Assembly: GCA_033296705.1 (NCBI GenBank)
Contig: MU856906.1
Span: 60,112 to 124,111, forward strand
Reading direction: 5' to 3'
Length of the DNA: 64,000 nt
Origin: Chaetomidium leptoderma
Taxonomy: Eukaryota > Ascomycota > Sordariomycetes > Sordariales > Chaetomiaceae
Part shown: one piece after another, positions 34,701 to 48,331 of the stretch
Layout of the letters: each line of letters begins with the position of its first letter
Numbering within the stretch: the stretch's first letter is position 1
The notes under the pieces: model-generated
The model's input: only the letters and a program-made list of their open reading frames with translations
Databases searched by the model: none
What the model was told of the DNA's origin: nothing
Program-made: the position numbers and the translations under genes

Positions 34701-37700
34701 TACGTGCTCCCAAGGAGTCGGATTGCTGGATCGATGCAGCCATGCAGGGGCCCGATGCATGCAGCGCACGGCCCATCCGCCAAATGACAGGCCCAGTTTT
34801 TGATCAACCCCCATCGACCAAACACGCACCTCTGATTGGGAAGAGAACGACATCAACACGGTCCCAACCGCCCGAGACGCAGCTGTCAAAAGGTTGGGCT
34901 CTACGACGGGTGACAAGCTCCAACGGCTGCCGCAGCATGCCGTATCACTCAGCGCGCAGCAGACCCACCGCTTGGCATGTCGAACGACGATTCGGGTGTG
35001 AGCTTGTTGGCAGACGTTCAGATGGTTGATGAAAACGCTGCTGGTTGGCGGAAGAATCGCTGGCTGTCTGCGAATTGGTGACGATAACTAAGGTACGTAC
35101 GTACCTGGATCAACGTTGGTCACTAGCGTCTGGAAAAGCGCTAGCAGTGCTGCAACGTCGTCGCTGCAACGTAGTGTTGGAGTTTTTTCTTTTCTTTTCT
35201 TCTTCTTTTCGGCAGATGGTCCGGCATGGCTTCCGTTTCGGAGCCGAAGATGACCCCACTAGACCGGCCTCAACGGGCGGTGCATGGGGAACGAGAGGAC
35301 GGCGCAAACATTGTCACTCGGCCGAACCAACACCTTGGAGACGGCATGAGCGCCCGGGATAAGTGGGGGGGTCGGCGGCAGGCAGCAACAAATGTCCCCG
35401 GTCGCTCTTTGCGCAGCCACACGCCGTCTCTATGCGAAACGAAACAACACGGCGACAACAAGCACGATGGGGGGTGCACAGCCTCGATTCGCGATTCCTA
35501 CGACGCGGGGTGAAGCGACAGAGTGAGTGGCTGGCTGGCTTGGCCGAGGGGGTCGGGATGTGAAACATGCACTGGCGGACGGAACCCCACGAGACAGGCT
35601 CGTCGCCCGGGAAGGAACCTTTCTAGAAGGTTATCTGCGCCACGAGAGGACATGGCCGGCCAAGCGGATACGCGGCCACGTCGGCACGCCCGCGTATGGA
35701 GGGAAGGTTGGCAGTCTGGAGTAAGTTTATTAACTATGGTATAGGCAGGCCGCTCATACCGGTCCGTGCCGCCAAACCACAACCACCACGTGGTTCGTCA
35801 ACCTGTCTGTGCCTTAATTAGGTACTGTCATGCTTCTATGTACATGCATACCTGTCTAACAGGGGCGACTGAGGAGACGAGTTGTTTTTTCAGTATTCCG
35901 GACATGCTCGGATTGGGTGGGCCTGGATCCGATCACAGAGGTGCACCATCACAGACAACGGAAGTTTTCCGCAACTCGGTGATTAAGGAGATTAAGTGCC
36001 AGTATCACCGGGGAATGTCTCACCCCTGACTCGGATTGGATTCGGTTTCTGTAAACACCGACTCGGAATCCCCCCTGTGTGTTCTTTGGCTCAAGGGAAG
36101 ATGCCGTTCCAAAAACAAGACATGACTAACTAGACTAGTGCTAGTAGTGACAGATCAGGAGGTAGGATCGTGGTGGAATTGGGGATGTTATCAATCGTGC
36201 CCCCCCGCGGGGTGTCTCTTCGTTTTTTTTCTTTTGGCTTGGCCAATGTACATGGGCCGTACCGGAATCTCTGTGTCGTTGTCGACACGTTGGGGACGAG
36301 GTTTTTAGTCAAATTATCGTTGTTTTTTTAAGAAACGGGGAACGGGAATATATTCTGTATGACGGTAACAAGGATACGGATAGACCCGCTAAACCGGCAC
36401 ATCCCACGCACGCTCCTCGGGGAGGTCTCAATTCCACAACATCCTTGTTTGTTGCCATGTCTGAGAACAGGTGTTTGCAGTTAAACTATTGGAGATAAAC
36501 ACCGAGGATCGGCCGTTGCATCTCACTATGTACAACACAACACGGGGCGGGCGACGTCTTGACTGAATCTGGCTAGACGATAGAAAAGGTTTCGTCTAAA
36601 ACCACACTGAGGGGGGAAGTGATTGAAATGGTGATGCTGGGATCTAACTACCCTTACTGGATGGAGTTTAGTTGGTTACTGGGGACGGGGGCTTTCCTGA
36701 TCCAGGCAACGCGGTAAACGGGAATATTCACGGATATAACTAACTGATATGTCGCGGGAAGTGGAGGGGGTGTTTCCGGGGACGCGAAAGGAAAAGTTGG
36801 TGAAGAAGAAGTTCCTTTCTGCTGGGGGGTTAGAGTCGCTTCATGTGCCGCATTTGCACCATCATCCATGCCGCAAGAAGTGTCCAAGCAATGTGAGGTG
36901 GGTAACTGCTATGGACAGAACAGGGTCCAAAGTTGGGGGCGGAAAACTGGAGCATACATATCGGCAAAGTTCCAATGCATGCATGTATGCGGTTCACTAG
37001 GAGAGGGGAAGAACTCGATTGATGAACCCTTTGGATAAATACATACACACTTGAAAATTCGCAGAAGGATTTACGCTAATTTCCACCCGCTGCTAGCGCG
37101 CGTTATCGCGGCTAATAAGTTGGAAGGGTGGGTTGTTCGTGCGTGCGTGCATTGCATCGTTTCACCGACAAGCGCGATTCACAGGGCATTCACTCACTCA
37201 CACGCGCACTCACACCAAAAAGATTCTCTCTCCGGGCAGGCCGCTCCCATTGGCCGTTTCCACGTGCACGTCCGATCCTGCGGGCGCCTAATCGCTGCGG
37301 GACTGCAACGGCAACCGCAGCCCAGTGGGATGGATGTGGCTCGAATGTGACCCCGGCCGCAGCTTCCAGAAAGACCATCGCCGACCACGGGCACTCAACA
37401 ATTGATTGTCGGCGATCAGAGCCAGAGTCAGTGCTACCTTGCTTTAGTACTGAATACCTGGTGGTACACAGCCTGAGTGGTGCCGATCTGCAGAAGGAGC
37501 CGTTGAAGGTTCGATGGAAATTGGAATTTGGGGCCGATCCACGGTTTGAAGCTCGCTTCCGAGAAACGACGAGAAACGGTCATCGCGTCACGCCCAACGA
37601 AGGATTCATCCAACCTTTAGCATTCAGCAATCGGCATTTGGCATTCAGCTGGGAAGAAGCCCGCCCCACGTTTTGAGTAGCACCCCGGGCTGGGATCCAG

Positions 37701-38230
37701 GCTTGATCCAGCCTCACTTTGACGGAAGTCAAGCCCTTGATCCTCCCGCCTGCACCTCCATCCAACCCCTGCCGCCGACCAAAGCTTCGAGACTGAACGG
37801 TCTGCACGACGACTGGGCCGCGCCACAGGCGACCAGAGCCGACACACAGACGACGACCCAAGCGAGCGCAAGCGACCCGGCACACCGCCACCACGTGCCA
37901 TCTGTGGCTACCTGGGGCCGCCATCTGGGCCACCGTCCCAGCCGCCCACCTCTCGACCACTCAGTGTCCGCCAGGCCAACCTCGACTGGCCAGGCTGCCA
38001 GATCTGCCAGGCCTGATCGCCCGACCTGCAGACGAGAAAGTGTAGAAAGTGCTCAGTGTCTGTTTGTTGTTGCTGTCTGGCAGCCCTCGGCACCCACCAC
38101 GCAGCCAGTTGGCGGGCATCACATCACGGCTGGCCAGCAGCCTGCCGCAGCACGCGCCCAGCGCAACTCACAGACAGATAACTCTGCCCGGGGATAGGGT
38201 AGTTGGCCGGCAGTTATCACAGCGCCCGGC
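31768..38230. other. 6.5-kb gene-poor region between the C2H2 factor and APC2
   Basis: No supportable gene. Short frames on both strands show no motifs and no consistent splicing. It likely holds the C2H2 factor's 3' UTR and the APC2 promoter and leader. Confidence 0.55.
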
Positions 38231-41200
38231 ATGCCGGCTGCAGTTGCCTCCCAGTGGAGGGACCGCCAACGGCGCGTGTTCCAGTCCGTCTTCCAGACCG
38301 ATGTCGCCCAGCCCACGCCTCAGTCGACGCCAACTAGTTCTGGGCTCGGCCAGCAATCCCAAGAGCACCCCTTCCTCCGAAGGACTGCCCCTGAGCCGCC
38401 GCATCAAACAACAGCACAGCCACTCTTCCCCTCGCTCGCCCCCCCGCCGGCAGACCACCAGGCTACCTATGACCGTGCATGGAACCTTGTAACCGCCCAC
38501 ATCGCCCTGCCCTCGTCCGCCACCGCCGACGACTCGTTCGGCACCCTTGCCGCCGAGTCGCACCACCACTACCACCAGTCATCATCGTCCGGGGGGCGGG
38601 ACGTAGGCTCTGGCGACTTCTACGACGCCTTTGCCCTCCTGGCCAACGCCGGCTCCCTGCTGCCCCGTGCCACCCGCACCGACGACATCCTCGCTTGGCA
38701 CGTCCGCCAGGTGAGGGCGCACTTTTCCCAGCACGTGATCCCCCTTTTGGCTGGGTGCGTTGATGATCATCATCATCGGGCGGTTGAGGATGATGAATCG
38801 GAGAGTGATCATGATGAGGAGCAGGGTCACGCCCGCTGGCGGGTGGGTAGGAAAAAAGGCAACTACTATGAGAGACACATGGTGATTGTTATGAGCAGTA
38901 TCCGGACCCTGGAGGCGGCTTTGCGTCTCTACTTCTACGGCCTGAACCAGCTGCTGTCGGGCTTCGCCCGCCTGGCCGATGTCTCCCCGGAGGCAGCCAA
39001 GGACGCTGAGCTGCTCAATGCGCGTTTCCGTCGCGATCTCCATGCGCTTGTCAGCAACTCGACTTCAGAGGGGCTGGTGAGGTCTGTAAAAGCTGTTCTG
39101 GTGCGTCTTGCCGGCACCATTCTCGGCATTCCCTCTCCAGAGGAGCCCGGGGTGGGCCGAGGGCAGACTCGACCGGCGCCACCAGGGCCGGATGACTTGC
39201 AGGTCCAGGCCGCGAGGGAGCGGCTGGTTGAGCTCGTCCAGCAGCTACACAACGTAGGCTTGGCTGGGGAGCGGTTCCAGGTCTTGTTTGCTGAGGTCAT
39301 GGACGCCATGATGTCTGCTTTTGTAACCGGGGCGTACGCCGGCGTCTGGTCGCCGCCAGACACCCGCTCGTTTTCGGCCACCATAGACACAATCTCAAGG
39401 GGCGCCTCATTGTCCGTGGCGTCACCCTGTATCATGTCTCTCAACGACTGGGTGGAGAACCACTTTGCGCGCCTGAGCTTTGAAGTCCTGGCGTGTATCT
39501 CCACCAATCCCCAGGGCCCGTTACCAGTGTCTCTGGCGGACCTCAAGACGTACCAGTCTCTTGCCCTGGGGCGTCTGGCGGCTCTGCGGACTCGGGAACT
39601 GTTCGACATTGTCCTAGCATGGCCCGCCTCGCGGCCGGCACTGGACGACCTGCGCGCCACCATCACCACCGCAGCCCGCAGGAAACAACTAACAGATAGC
39701 TTCTCGCGTGCTTTGCAGACACGCCTGCTGCACCCCGGCTGTAGCACACTCGAGATCCTGCAGACGTACATCTCCATCATCCGCACGCTCCACGCTCTCG
39801 ACCCTAGCAAGGTCCTGCTGAGCCATGTCGAGCCCGGTCTGCAGCTGTACCTCTGCCAGCGCGAAGACTCGGTCCGCGTGGTCGTGACCGGGCTCCTTGC
39901 CAGCCCCGAAGAGATGAGGGCCGCGAGAAAGGTCAAGGAAGTCTGGAAACGACAAAAGGAGAAGAAGCCCCGACAAGACGAAGCCAGCCGCTCTTCTAAA
40001 CGGCGCACTCGAGGAGATCTCGGCCCGTTCACCACCCCAACAACAACAACCACCATACCCGGACCCTCAATCAGAACCCCCCGAACCCGTGCTGCCCGAC
40101 GACGAGACAGCACCCCGGAGGAGGAGGAGGAGGAGGCAGACCAACAAACCCCTGACCACACCACCACCACCAACCTCGTCGAACTCGCCCTCCTCCTCAA
40201 CGACCCCTCCCAACAAGCCCGCCACCGCACCGCCGACGACGCGGCAGACCTCCTCGACTGGGACGACATGTCCTGGCTCCCGGACCCCATCGACGCAGGC
40301 GCAAACTACAAGCGCCCGCGCAGCGAGGACGTCATTGGCACCCTCATCTCGGCCCTGGGCAGCGGAGACGTGTTTATCAAGGAGTTTGCTGCTGTCGTGG
40401 CGGGGCGTTTGCTCCTTGCCAGCAGCAGCAGCAGTGGTGAATCTGCAGGTGGTCGGTTTGAGCAGGAATTGCGGGTGCTTGACCTGCTGAAGCGTCGGTT
40501 TGGGGAGGCGGCGTTGCAGGATTGTGATGTGATGATTCGGGATGTGCAGGATTCAAGGAGGGTGGATGCGGCTATTCGGAGGGGCAAGGGGGCTGGTAAT
40601 AAGAGGCCTCGGGCGGTGGTGGTGGTGCCTGAGACGCCTGGGCCGTCTGTGGGAGAGGGAGAGGGAGGAGAAATGGAGTACCGCGCCAAGATCTTGTCGC
40701 GTTTGTTTTGGCCTGGCCTGGAGAGGGAGCATTTCCTGCTGCCCGAGGCGGTCGTCGAGCAGCAGCGCCGTTATGAGGAAGGGTATGAGCGCCTCAAGGC
40801 GCACCGGAAACTTACGTGGCTGAATCAGCTCGGTCAGGCGAGGGTGGAGCTGGAGCTGAGCGATCGTACCGTGACGGTTGATTGTAGCACGGCCGAGGCG
40901 ACTGTGGTTTATGCTTTTCAGCGGGGTGACGGTGACGACGACGACGACGACAACGCGCCGCCGGTGCAGAAATCTGCTGACGAGCTGTATGAGCTGCTGC
41001 AGATGGACGAGGACCTCATCGCCGCTGCTCTGCAGTTCTGGGTCGGCAAGGGCGTCCTCCGCCGGGTGGCGGGCGGAACCAATTCCTACGTCGTGGCTGA
41101 GACACTCAACGACGAAACCACCGCCGCCGCCGCTGCCGCCGCCGCCGCTGCTGCTGCTGATACCGCGAGCGCGGCGGTCGACCAACCGATGGAGGAGGAA

Positions 41201-41467
41201 GAAGAACCCGAGCCCGCTTCCGGCGCCAACGCCGGATTGTCGGCCAAGGAGCGCGAGCGCCGCGACATGTACTGGCGCTACATCCAGGGCATGCTGACCA
41301 ACGCCCGCGCGAGCATGCCGCTGGCCCAGATGGCCATGATGATGAAGATGCTCATCGCCGACGGGTTCCCCTGGAGCAACGAGGAACTGCAGGATTTCCT
41401 GGGGGAGAAGGTGGGCGAGGGCGAGATGGAGGTTGTTGGGGGGAAGTATAAGCTTGTGAAGAAGTAG
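38231..41467 (+). CDS. APC2: Anaphase-promoting complex subunit 2 (cullin-like)
   Basis: Cullin scaffold of the APC/C ubiquitin ligase; it pairs with the RING subunit Apc11 to drive mitotic cyclin and securin degradation (family knowledge). Single exon of 1078 aa. The N-terminal part has poly-Gln/His/Ser tracts and a helical region. The cullin homology region includes KRPRSEDVIGTLISALGSGD (about 692-711), FIKEFAAVVAGRLLL and LKRRFGEAALQDCDVMIRD. Near the C-terminus come ELYELLQMDEDLIAAALQFW (winged-helix-like) and a poly-Ala insert. The terminal APC2 winged-helix domain starts about 1013 (MYWRYIQGMLTNARASMPLA, FPWSNEELQDFL, VVGGKYKLVKK). It is longer than yeast Apc2 (853 aa), largely from low-complexity inserts. 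The ATG follows a long non-coding leader. Confidence 0.93.
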   Translation: MPAAVASQWRDRQRRVFQSVFQTDVAQPTPQSTPTSSGLGQQSQEHPFLRRTAPEPPHQTTAQPLFPSLAPPPADHQATYDRAWNLVTAHIALPSSATADDSFGTLAAESHHHYHQSSSSGGRDVGSGDFYDAFALLANAGSLLPRATRTDDILAWHVRQVRAHFSQHVIPLLAGCVDDHHHRAVEDDESESDHDEEQGHARWRVGRKKGNYYERHMVIVMSSIRTLEAALRLYFYGLNQLLSGFARLADVSPEAAKDAELLNARFRRDLHALVSNSTSEGLVRSVKAVLVRLAGTILGIPSPEEPGVGRGQTRPAPPGPDDLQVQAARERLVELVQQLHNVGLAGERFQVLFAEVMDAMMSAFVTGAYAGVWSPPDTRSFSATIDTISRGASLSVASPCIMSLNDWVENHFARLSFEVLACISTNPQGPLPVSLADLKTYQSLALGRLAALRTRELFDIVLAWPASRPALDDLRATITTAARRKQLTDSFSRALQTRLLHPGCSTLEILQTYISIIRTLHALDPSKVLLSHVEPGLQLYLCQREDSVRVVVTGLLASPEEMRAARKVKEVWKRQKEKKPRQDEASRSSKRRTRGDLGPFTTPTTTTTIPGPSIRTPRTRAARRRDSTPEEEEEEADQQTPDHTTTTNLVELALLLNDPSQQARHRTADDAADLLDWDDMSWLPDPIDAGANYKRPRSEDVIGTLISALGSGDVFIKEFAAVVAGRLLLASSSSSGESAGGRFEQELRVLDLLKRRFGEAALQDCDVMIRDVQDSRRVDAAIRRGKGAGNKRPRAVVVVPETPGPSVGEGEGGEMEYRAKILSRLFWPGLEREHFLLPEAVVEQQRRYEEGYERLKAHRKLTWLNQLGQARVELELSDRTVTVDCSTAEATVVYAFQRGDGDDDDDDNAPPVQKSADELYELLQMDEDLIAAALQFWVGKGVLRRVAGGTNSYVVAETLNDETTAAAAAAAAAAAADTASAAVDQPMEEEEEPEPASGANAGLSAKERERRDMYWRYIQGMLTNARASMPLAQMAMMMKMLIADGFPWSNEELQDFLGEKVGEGEMEVVGGKYKLVKK

Positions 41468-44400
41468 TAGAGGGGGGGGGGGTTGGTTTGTGAGCTATGA
41501 TGAGAGATGAAGGTTTTTGTTACACCATGAGGATGAGTAGGAAGGAGGAGAGTAGACAGGAACGAAGAATTATATATCGCCATGTTTCGCTTTTGTGTGA
41601 GTGGTTAGTGTCTGTTGTGGGATTCAGCTTTCAGTTGTCGGTGACCTCAACAGCCACCTGGCCACTATCAAATAGAAAGACTGGTTTTTGAGCAAAGTCA
41701 ATATCGTGCCTTTCTTCCAATGCTGGATGTTGTATGCACGCTCCTTTCCCCTGAGGCATGTATTTCAACCGGCCGACTCGAAGGTATCTTGGGCTTGGTT
41801 GTCCCCCGATACTACCCAAGATCAGCCCGGGCTAGCTAAATCTATCGTGTTGAGTTCCTAGTCGTCGACAATGCCATCTACTACGTCCTCTCTAACCTCT
41901 CACCCCTTCCCACCTTCCCGTGACACCCCAAAGCCTCAACATATTTGCCTCCTGCCGGCCCCCTTATTACCACCTAGATGTTAGTACCTTGGGGGTATAA
42001 TCAAGCATTCGAAGCAACTAGCTCTGCCTCGTCAGAGCGGTCCTACCCCTTTTGGCCAGGCCACTCTCAAGACCCTTTCACCGCCCCCCGCCCCCCGCCC
42101 CCCACTCATCATCCTACTGCCACCATCAAAAAGTGGTAGTGGTACCACTGATGATGGGCTGAAAGACGAGAGGCAGAGGGGGTGAATAGCGGGGGTGGTG
42201 TTTCCGCTAAAAAGACAAAGGAAGAAGAGGGCAGTAGTGTGGAGAAATATATAGTTTTGCGATGCCTACCTTACGTACTCGGGCATACATATACTTTGAG
42301 CCCGCCTGTCTACTGTTGCAACCTCTTGTATAGCAATTGTAGGTAGGGACTGCTGGGTACTCGTTGTAGCATAGGTCTATCTAATGTTGACCGTGGCTAC
42401 CGAGCAAGTGACCAAAGTGGTGTGGAAAACTTGGAACTGCTGTAACTGCAACGCGGTAGTTGAAGGGTTTCGTCGTGGCCTGGCACAAGCGGAGAGGCAA
42501 AACGGATATTACATCAGCGATGGGTTTCAGCTATGTGTGGGGCGCTGCTCTTTGCCTGCGGTAAGTAGTATACCTGCTACCGTCGGCTTGAAAGCATTGA
42601 CGATGAATGGGATGAGGTTGGGGAATAGGTTTACTGATGAGGCGGTGCCGGCGAGACAGATGATGGAGAAGGATCCTTTTATGTGAAATCACTGCCAATA
42701 CCAGGTAGGAACTTGGTTTGAAGGCTGGAGTCAACGCTGGCAATTTTGTGTCCACCTTCCTGGCCTCGTAATCCCCTCGAGAACCATGTGTGGACAAGAG
42801 GTTACCACCATGACGCGCGCGGTACTGGGGAGGTCACCTCAAAAAAGTTTAGAAAAGGAAAAGTGGTACTGGCAATCAGTATCTTTGCCCGAAAGTATTC
42901 ATCAAAACCGGCTCTTGCCATAGTGAAAAAGCTGATGGATTCGATTCCCCAATCAGGCGAAAGGGTCCGGGAGAAGGCAACGGGGCAATTCTCGGCCACG
43001 AATTCGGAGCATATTACATGACGTGTAGTATCCAACAGGCTATCGTCGGGTACCGATCGACTGTGTCACCACCTTGGGTATTTCGGTCGGAAGACTTGGG
43101 GAAATACACGCATACTCAAAATAAGTTGAGTGTTTTGTTGCTTGATCTCCCCGGTGTCTGTTGTTTTTATGTCTCTTTATATTGTATACGGTGGTTAGAG
43201 CCAGACGGCTGATGCGGGCAGCAGCGCCAACTCCGAGTGCTCGTCCCTCAGATATCGCCAGCATGAATCACACCTGGGCGTGGAGAAAAAGTGACGGCGA
43301 GGTCAAAGACGCCCCGCGAATACAAAAAAAAAACCAGAAAAGGAAAGCCGAAGACAAGGAGGCAAAGGTCCTCGCCGTAACCCACTGAGGCGGCAGTGTT
43401 ACTACAGGTGCGGCGGACAGTTTGGCGGTGTGGTTCTGGGTGTTATTTGGGGCAGGCTCTTCGGGCCCGACGGCGGTTCCGGCCCGGCTCCAGGCCGGCC
43501 CCCACTTGTCGCCGTAAGACGGAGGACCGGAGACGGAAAGCCCGCTCAATTCGCCGCTCCGTGCCCGAAGTACGATTGACCCAAGGTCGGCGTAAGCTTG
43601 AGGGGAAAAAAAAGATGGAACGAAACATGGCGCTTTATTTTTCACAAACGGATAGTCTAATTCTTACGCATGGAATGGATTGGCACACGCAAACGCCCAG
43701 GCAAACTGGGGTCCGTTTTGTGATGCGACAGGGGCGCACTTGCGTCATGTCGTTTCTTGCGGAGCGGGCGGGTCAATTTCGTCAAGTTGGCTCATGAAGA
43801 ATGGAGGCAGGCCGGGAGAAACGGCCGGTTGCTGCAACCATCTGAACGAATGTTGCACCCCTGGCGCCCGTCGTCTTGAAAGCACATTGCTTCCCCCCCC
43901 CCCATGCCATGCAAACCGAGACGAAACAGGAGCGAGATTCCGGCCCCGCGGCTGGCGGGCCTTTTTCGTTGGCCGAGATGCGCTATTTGCTGCGGGGATG
44001 CGGTGAACAGGCGTCGGGTGGTGGCAAAGACAACGAGGTGCGAGAGGGTGACGGGTGAGTGAGGCCCAGGCGAGCCAGGCTGCCGATGGTCCTGGCGCAC
44101 AAGCCAACGCTACGGTGCGATATATGACTTTTTTCCGAGACTATTGCAGGTCAGCGATGCGTGAAAGATGGTAGTGCGACGTCGGTAGCCGTCCCAGGAT
44201 TGAATGGGACAGCGTGGCCGCTTTCTCGGTAATAATGACTTGATCTCGCGTTCTGACCCGAAGTTTGCGAGTCAGCTAGCAGCTGTCATCTGTATCCCGC
44301 ATGTCCAAGTTCGCCCGGCCAGAGTGCGCCGTCCAAGATACTGGCGGTGTCAAGCCTGCTGTGCTCGCCAAGCTGGGATGGGTTGGTGGCTGGTGAGGGG

Positions 44401-47400
44401 TTGAGAGGCGGGTTGGTGGGCGAGTCAGCTATTTGACCACTTGGCTCTAGCCGGGCAGTCTGTCTGAAATTCCTGCCTCAGGGATGACAAGACAGTAGCA
44501 TTGCCAATGCCTGTAATGAGGCTCTGAGGCAACCGAGGCAAAAGGCAGAGTCATCTTGAAGCAACCATGATCAAGCCATGCGCTGCAGACTGGTCATTTG
44601 CCTCGCCAGCTTGCAATGGCACCACCACAGGTCGAATTCGATCGCTCGCTTGTCTCCCCACGTAATGTTCCAAGGCCTGTGTTCTAGGCCCATTAAAAAC
44701 GAGGAGGGGTCCACGGAGGGGTAATGTCGGGTGAGCATCAAACAAATCAGCGCAGCACAACGCACCATCGAGGGCTTGGGCATCCGTGGCAGCCGGCTTG
44801 GGAGAAACTCAAGTCCATTTGCGCGACGCAAATCCGCGGGATTTTCTTTCTCTTTACGTATTTCAGCTTGCGCCTCCTCCTAGCCTTGTTCGATTCAAAT
44901 CGTTTGCGCAGAAGGTCGTCGTCGTCATGATGGAAACGGTCCCGATAAGGAGTGATTCCATCATATCCGGGCAGGGGTAAGGGATCGGCCCTGGGATGCT
45001 GTCTGTTGTCGAGCGAATCAGTTTGCGAGGCGCCGTTCAGGTGTCGCAACAGCCAATAGATCGGGACTCCGATGACAGGGGCTATTCCATGTAAGCCATG
45101 AATGCGAACAAGGGTGAGCTTTTGAGCGATGTTCTTGAGCCCTCAGGGTAGGAGCAGGCGATCTGTGAATTCTTTGGTCAGAGGGGACTTGAAGACTTGA
45201 CAGTTGGGGTCCTGGTTTTGGCAGGGAAGAAGGGAGGTTGATAAATAATCACCCGGGCTTGGATACACAGTCGCTCCGTGATTTTCGACGTCGGCCGCGG
45301 CAGCCTCGGTTTTGGCTGGTACTCGTCGGGGTAGTTGGCTAGTCATTGATCAGCATCGAATAAGACCGATGAAATTGCCCCGCAGGCTCCGGTATATTTG
45401 CCCCTTGGGGACACGCCGGTGGAATGAGTTATCCGGTGCGGATTGCAGCGTTGTTGTTTCGTGTGCTGGTATCCGTACGGAGGGCTTGGTAATAATAATC
45501 CCGATAGGATGCGGCAAAGTCGGAGTTGCGAGACAGTTTGGGTGTGGTGCTCGATATTGACGAACAAGGGCCTTTTGCGGGTCGGGGGGTTTGCGACCAA
45601 GCATGGAAACAGTTGCCGACCACGTCTCGAAATATTAATAAACAAATTGAGTCGGGTCTCAGCTGTGTGGTACCCAGGCAGAGCAAAAGTGGAAAAAGCC
45701 ACATGACATGATTGGAAAGTGAGTATTAATAATAGTTAATGGAATATGATGAGTGAGCATGATGAGCCACATTCGCCCGTTTCCACAGTTCACAGCAATT
45801 CGGGGTTTCGGCGCCAAAAAAATAATAGGTTTCATCATTCTTTCCTACCTCCCTGTTTCTTTCACCGTCATTCAAACATCGACAACCTCGGGCGAACACC
45901 AGACAGGCACTACAGATTAACGGAACACCCGGAAGACACACCCAAAGCAAACCAGTTCAACACCCACGCGTGGCGCCTTGGCCAGGAGCCAGGTCATTTT
46001 TAGACTTGAAGATCCCCCCCTGCCTTTCCAGTTCTTGTGACCCTGTCCGCCGCCCCAGTCCCACGCGGTTCCGGGCTTACAACTGACACACAGCATGATG
46101 ATGATGGGCGGTTCACACGGAAGCTCGGAAGCAGCAATTCCTGGCTGTCTCATTCCTAGGCTATATCCAGACGGCGGCGCTTGGTCTCCCATTCCAGACG
46201 TCGCAGGCACGGAACAACCGAGCAAGGGCCGCCACATCACCGCAAGCCGCCCCATTTTCGTCGGGTCGCTCTCAGACACAAAGGCGCCCGGCGCAAATGC
46301 CTGTTGCATTCCCGCCCCTCTGGACGTTTGGCCCCGGCTAACAGGCAGTGGACATCCAATCTGACAGGCGATGCAGCCTTGACCAAGGTTTGCATTGAGG
46401 CTGGCAAGTGGCACGCGCGCACGCACGCACCGCACACCGGACTCTCCCGCAACCGGAGTTGTGAAGCGAAGCAGGACTGGCACAACGAGCGATGTGCAAA
46501 CGCCCAAATCACGTTGGGCGACGACACTGAGAGCGCCCCCCCCAAATCTCTTCTCAACGCCTCTCATTTGATTGCCGTCCACAGTGCATTGAGACCCCGC
46601 TCTCAGGTTGCTTGGGCATGCCTGACTGCGGGCGGGAGACGGGGAGACGGGGAGTGAGAGGAGATGCACAAGAAGGCCAGCAGCAGCGATCAGATCAGCT
46701 GGGGCCGGATCATGGTTGGGGGGTTGCACCAATACGGTAAATTACCGCGTTCCCTGGCTCGGCTCGTCGCCCCTCCATCATCATCATGCTGGCAGGCTCG
46801 GGCAGGCCCCGGCACAAAACGGGAGCCGCTGGTTGCTGCATCCAGCAGGCGGCGTCCAGGCCGTTCGTGTTGCTTTGTTACCTTACATACACTAGTACGG
46901 AGTATTCGTAGATCCCCTCGCCCTTCGCTTCGCTAGCAGCACCTAAGACAAGAGGAGCAGCGCCGTGTGGCGTTCCCTTGTCTTTCGGCCCACGCCTAGG
47001 CCGGAGCGGTACCGTAAAACGCTAGGTTACATGCCTTTTCCCTTTCCACCCCCCCTGTGCTCGCCTTCGCCCAGTGATGCCGTCTTTGACTTGGCTGGAC
47101 TCGCTGGACTCTCATACATCCCACAAGCCCGCAGTGCTGTAACTCGCTCGTCGCATTCTCCACCGACGCCGCAGGCCACGGCCCAACAGGTACCCCGGCA
47201 AAGCGACGCGAGACGTGCGAGGATCCCTCCAGCTGTATGGAGCGCCCTGGGTCTGAGTGGCTGCACTCCCTGCCTGCTTGTGGCCCAAAGCGAGTTGGTT
47301 GCCGGAAGCTTGGTGCCCAGGTGACTTGTTGCGACTCGGTGACCTGACTGTGAACCGGGCCTGACTGAAAGTGCCTTGGTTGCTTTGGCTCCGCCCTGGC

Positions 47401-48331
47401 GCCCCCTCACCCCCATACGTTCCGGGCTCCCTTGATGATACAAAACCGACGCCATCCCCAGCCCATCCGCTCGCTCAATCTTCCCCCGCCCCTTTTCCCG
47501 CTCGCTCCCCTTCTCGTCTCCCCAACACATCGCCATCGCCGCCAAGCGCCGTGCCCCTGTCACGCACCCCGCCCACGACAAAGCCGTATCTTATCGGCCT
47601 TTATCACCACCGTTCCCCACGTGAAACGACTAGCCCCCGTTAGACAAGGGAGAGAAGCCGAGGGTCACGAGAAGGACTCGAAGTTGACGAAAGGCCCAGC
47701 AAATGTGTCGGTCCAGTCTTATTACTGGTGTTATCTAAACCCAAGCATAGGCTAGGTTGCTTCGACTTCCTGGCGGCAGATCAAGCAACCAGCAACCGGC
47801 AACCGGCTCGGCTCAGCAAACGGATGCAACGGCTGTCATTCTGCCCGCCACACGTCGAGCCTTGCCCCTCGGTTTTCGGGAAGACCAACACTTTCACCCC
47901 CCTTAACTCGACCGACCGTCGATTTCTAGGCCTACTCAACCCTTGAAAGTAGGAAAGACCACGCCCTTGACGGCTTTTGGAAGGGTAAAAAACACAGGGC
48001 AGGACGAAGGAAACCCTGACTCGGGACGGTGACGCTTGGGCTCTGGACAGGACAGGCAACCGACCCAGCTTGACTTGCTTGGGGTTCAAAAAGAGGAGGG
48101 TGAACAAAAGGAGGAGCAGCAGCACCAGCAGCAGCAGCAGAGAGGCGGCAGAAACCGGCCTCCCTTTGTTGCGCGAGCGTTGCACTGCGAACGAGAGGAC
48201 CTAGGTGAGGAGGACAACTGCAGGCGGCCGCAAGTGAATTGCGGTGCAGGGGGGCTGAAAAGCGAGGAGCGAGGGCTGAAGAGATTGGTTGTCGGGTCAG
48301 AGTACTCACGACTCGCGGCTCACGACGCGCC
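41468..48331. other. 6.9-kb gene-poor region upstream of the RING gene
   Basis: No supportable gene. A minus-strand frame of 271 codons (45917-46732) and others look random: no domain, Gly/Pro/Arg-rich, and no spliceable partners. Microsatellite AGC repeats appear at about 48113-48140 in the probable 5' leader of the RING gene. Confidence 0.55.

Noticed and set aside
37128..37960. Overlapping frames of 182 and 126 codons upstream of APC2
   Set aside because: They lie on opposite strands with no motif; interpreted as APC2 leader and promoter DNA.
42384..42686. 100-codon frame with Cys pairs
   Set aside because: Weak start context, no motif, and no support from neighbouring exons; likely chance.
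45917..46732. Minus-strand frame of 271 codons
   Set aside because: No recognisable motif, random-looking composition, overlapping plus-strand frames of similar quality, and no splice partners.
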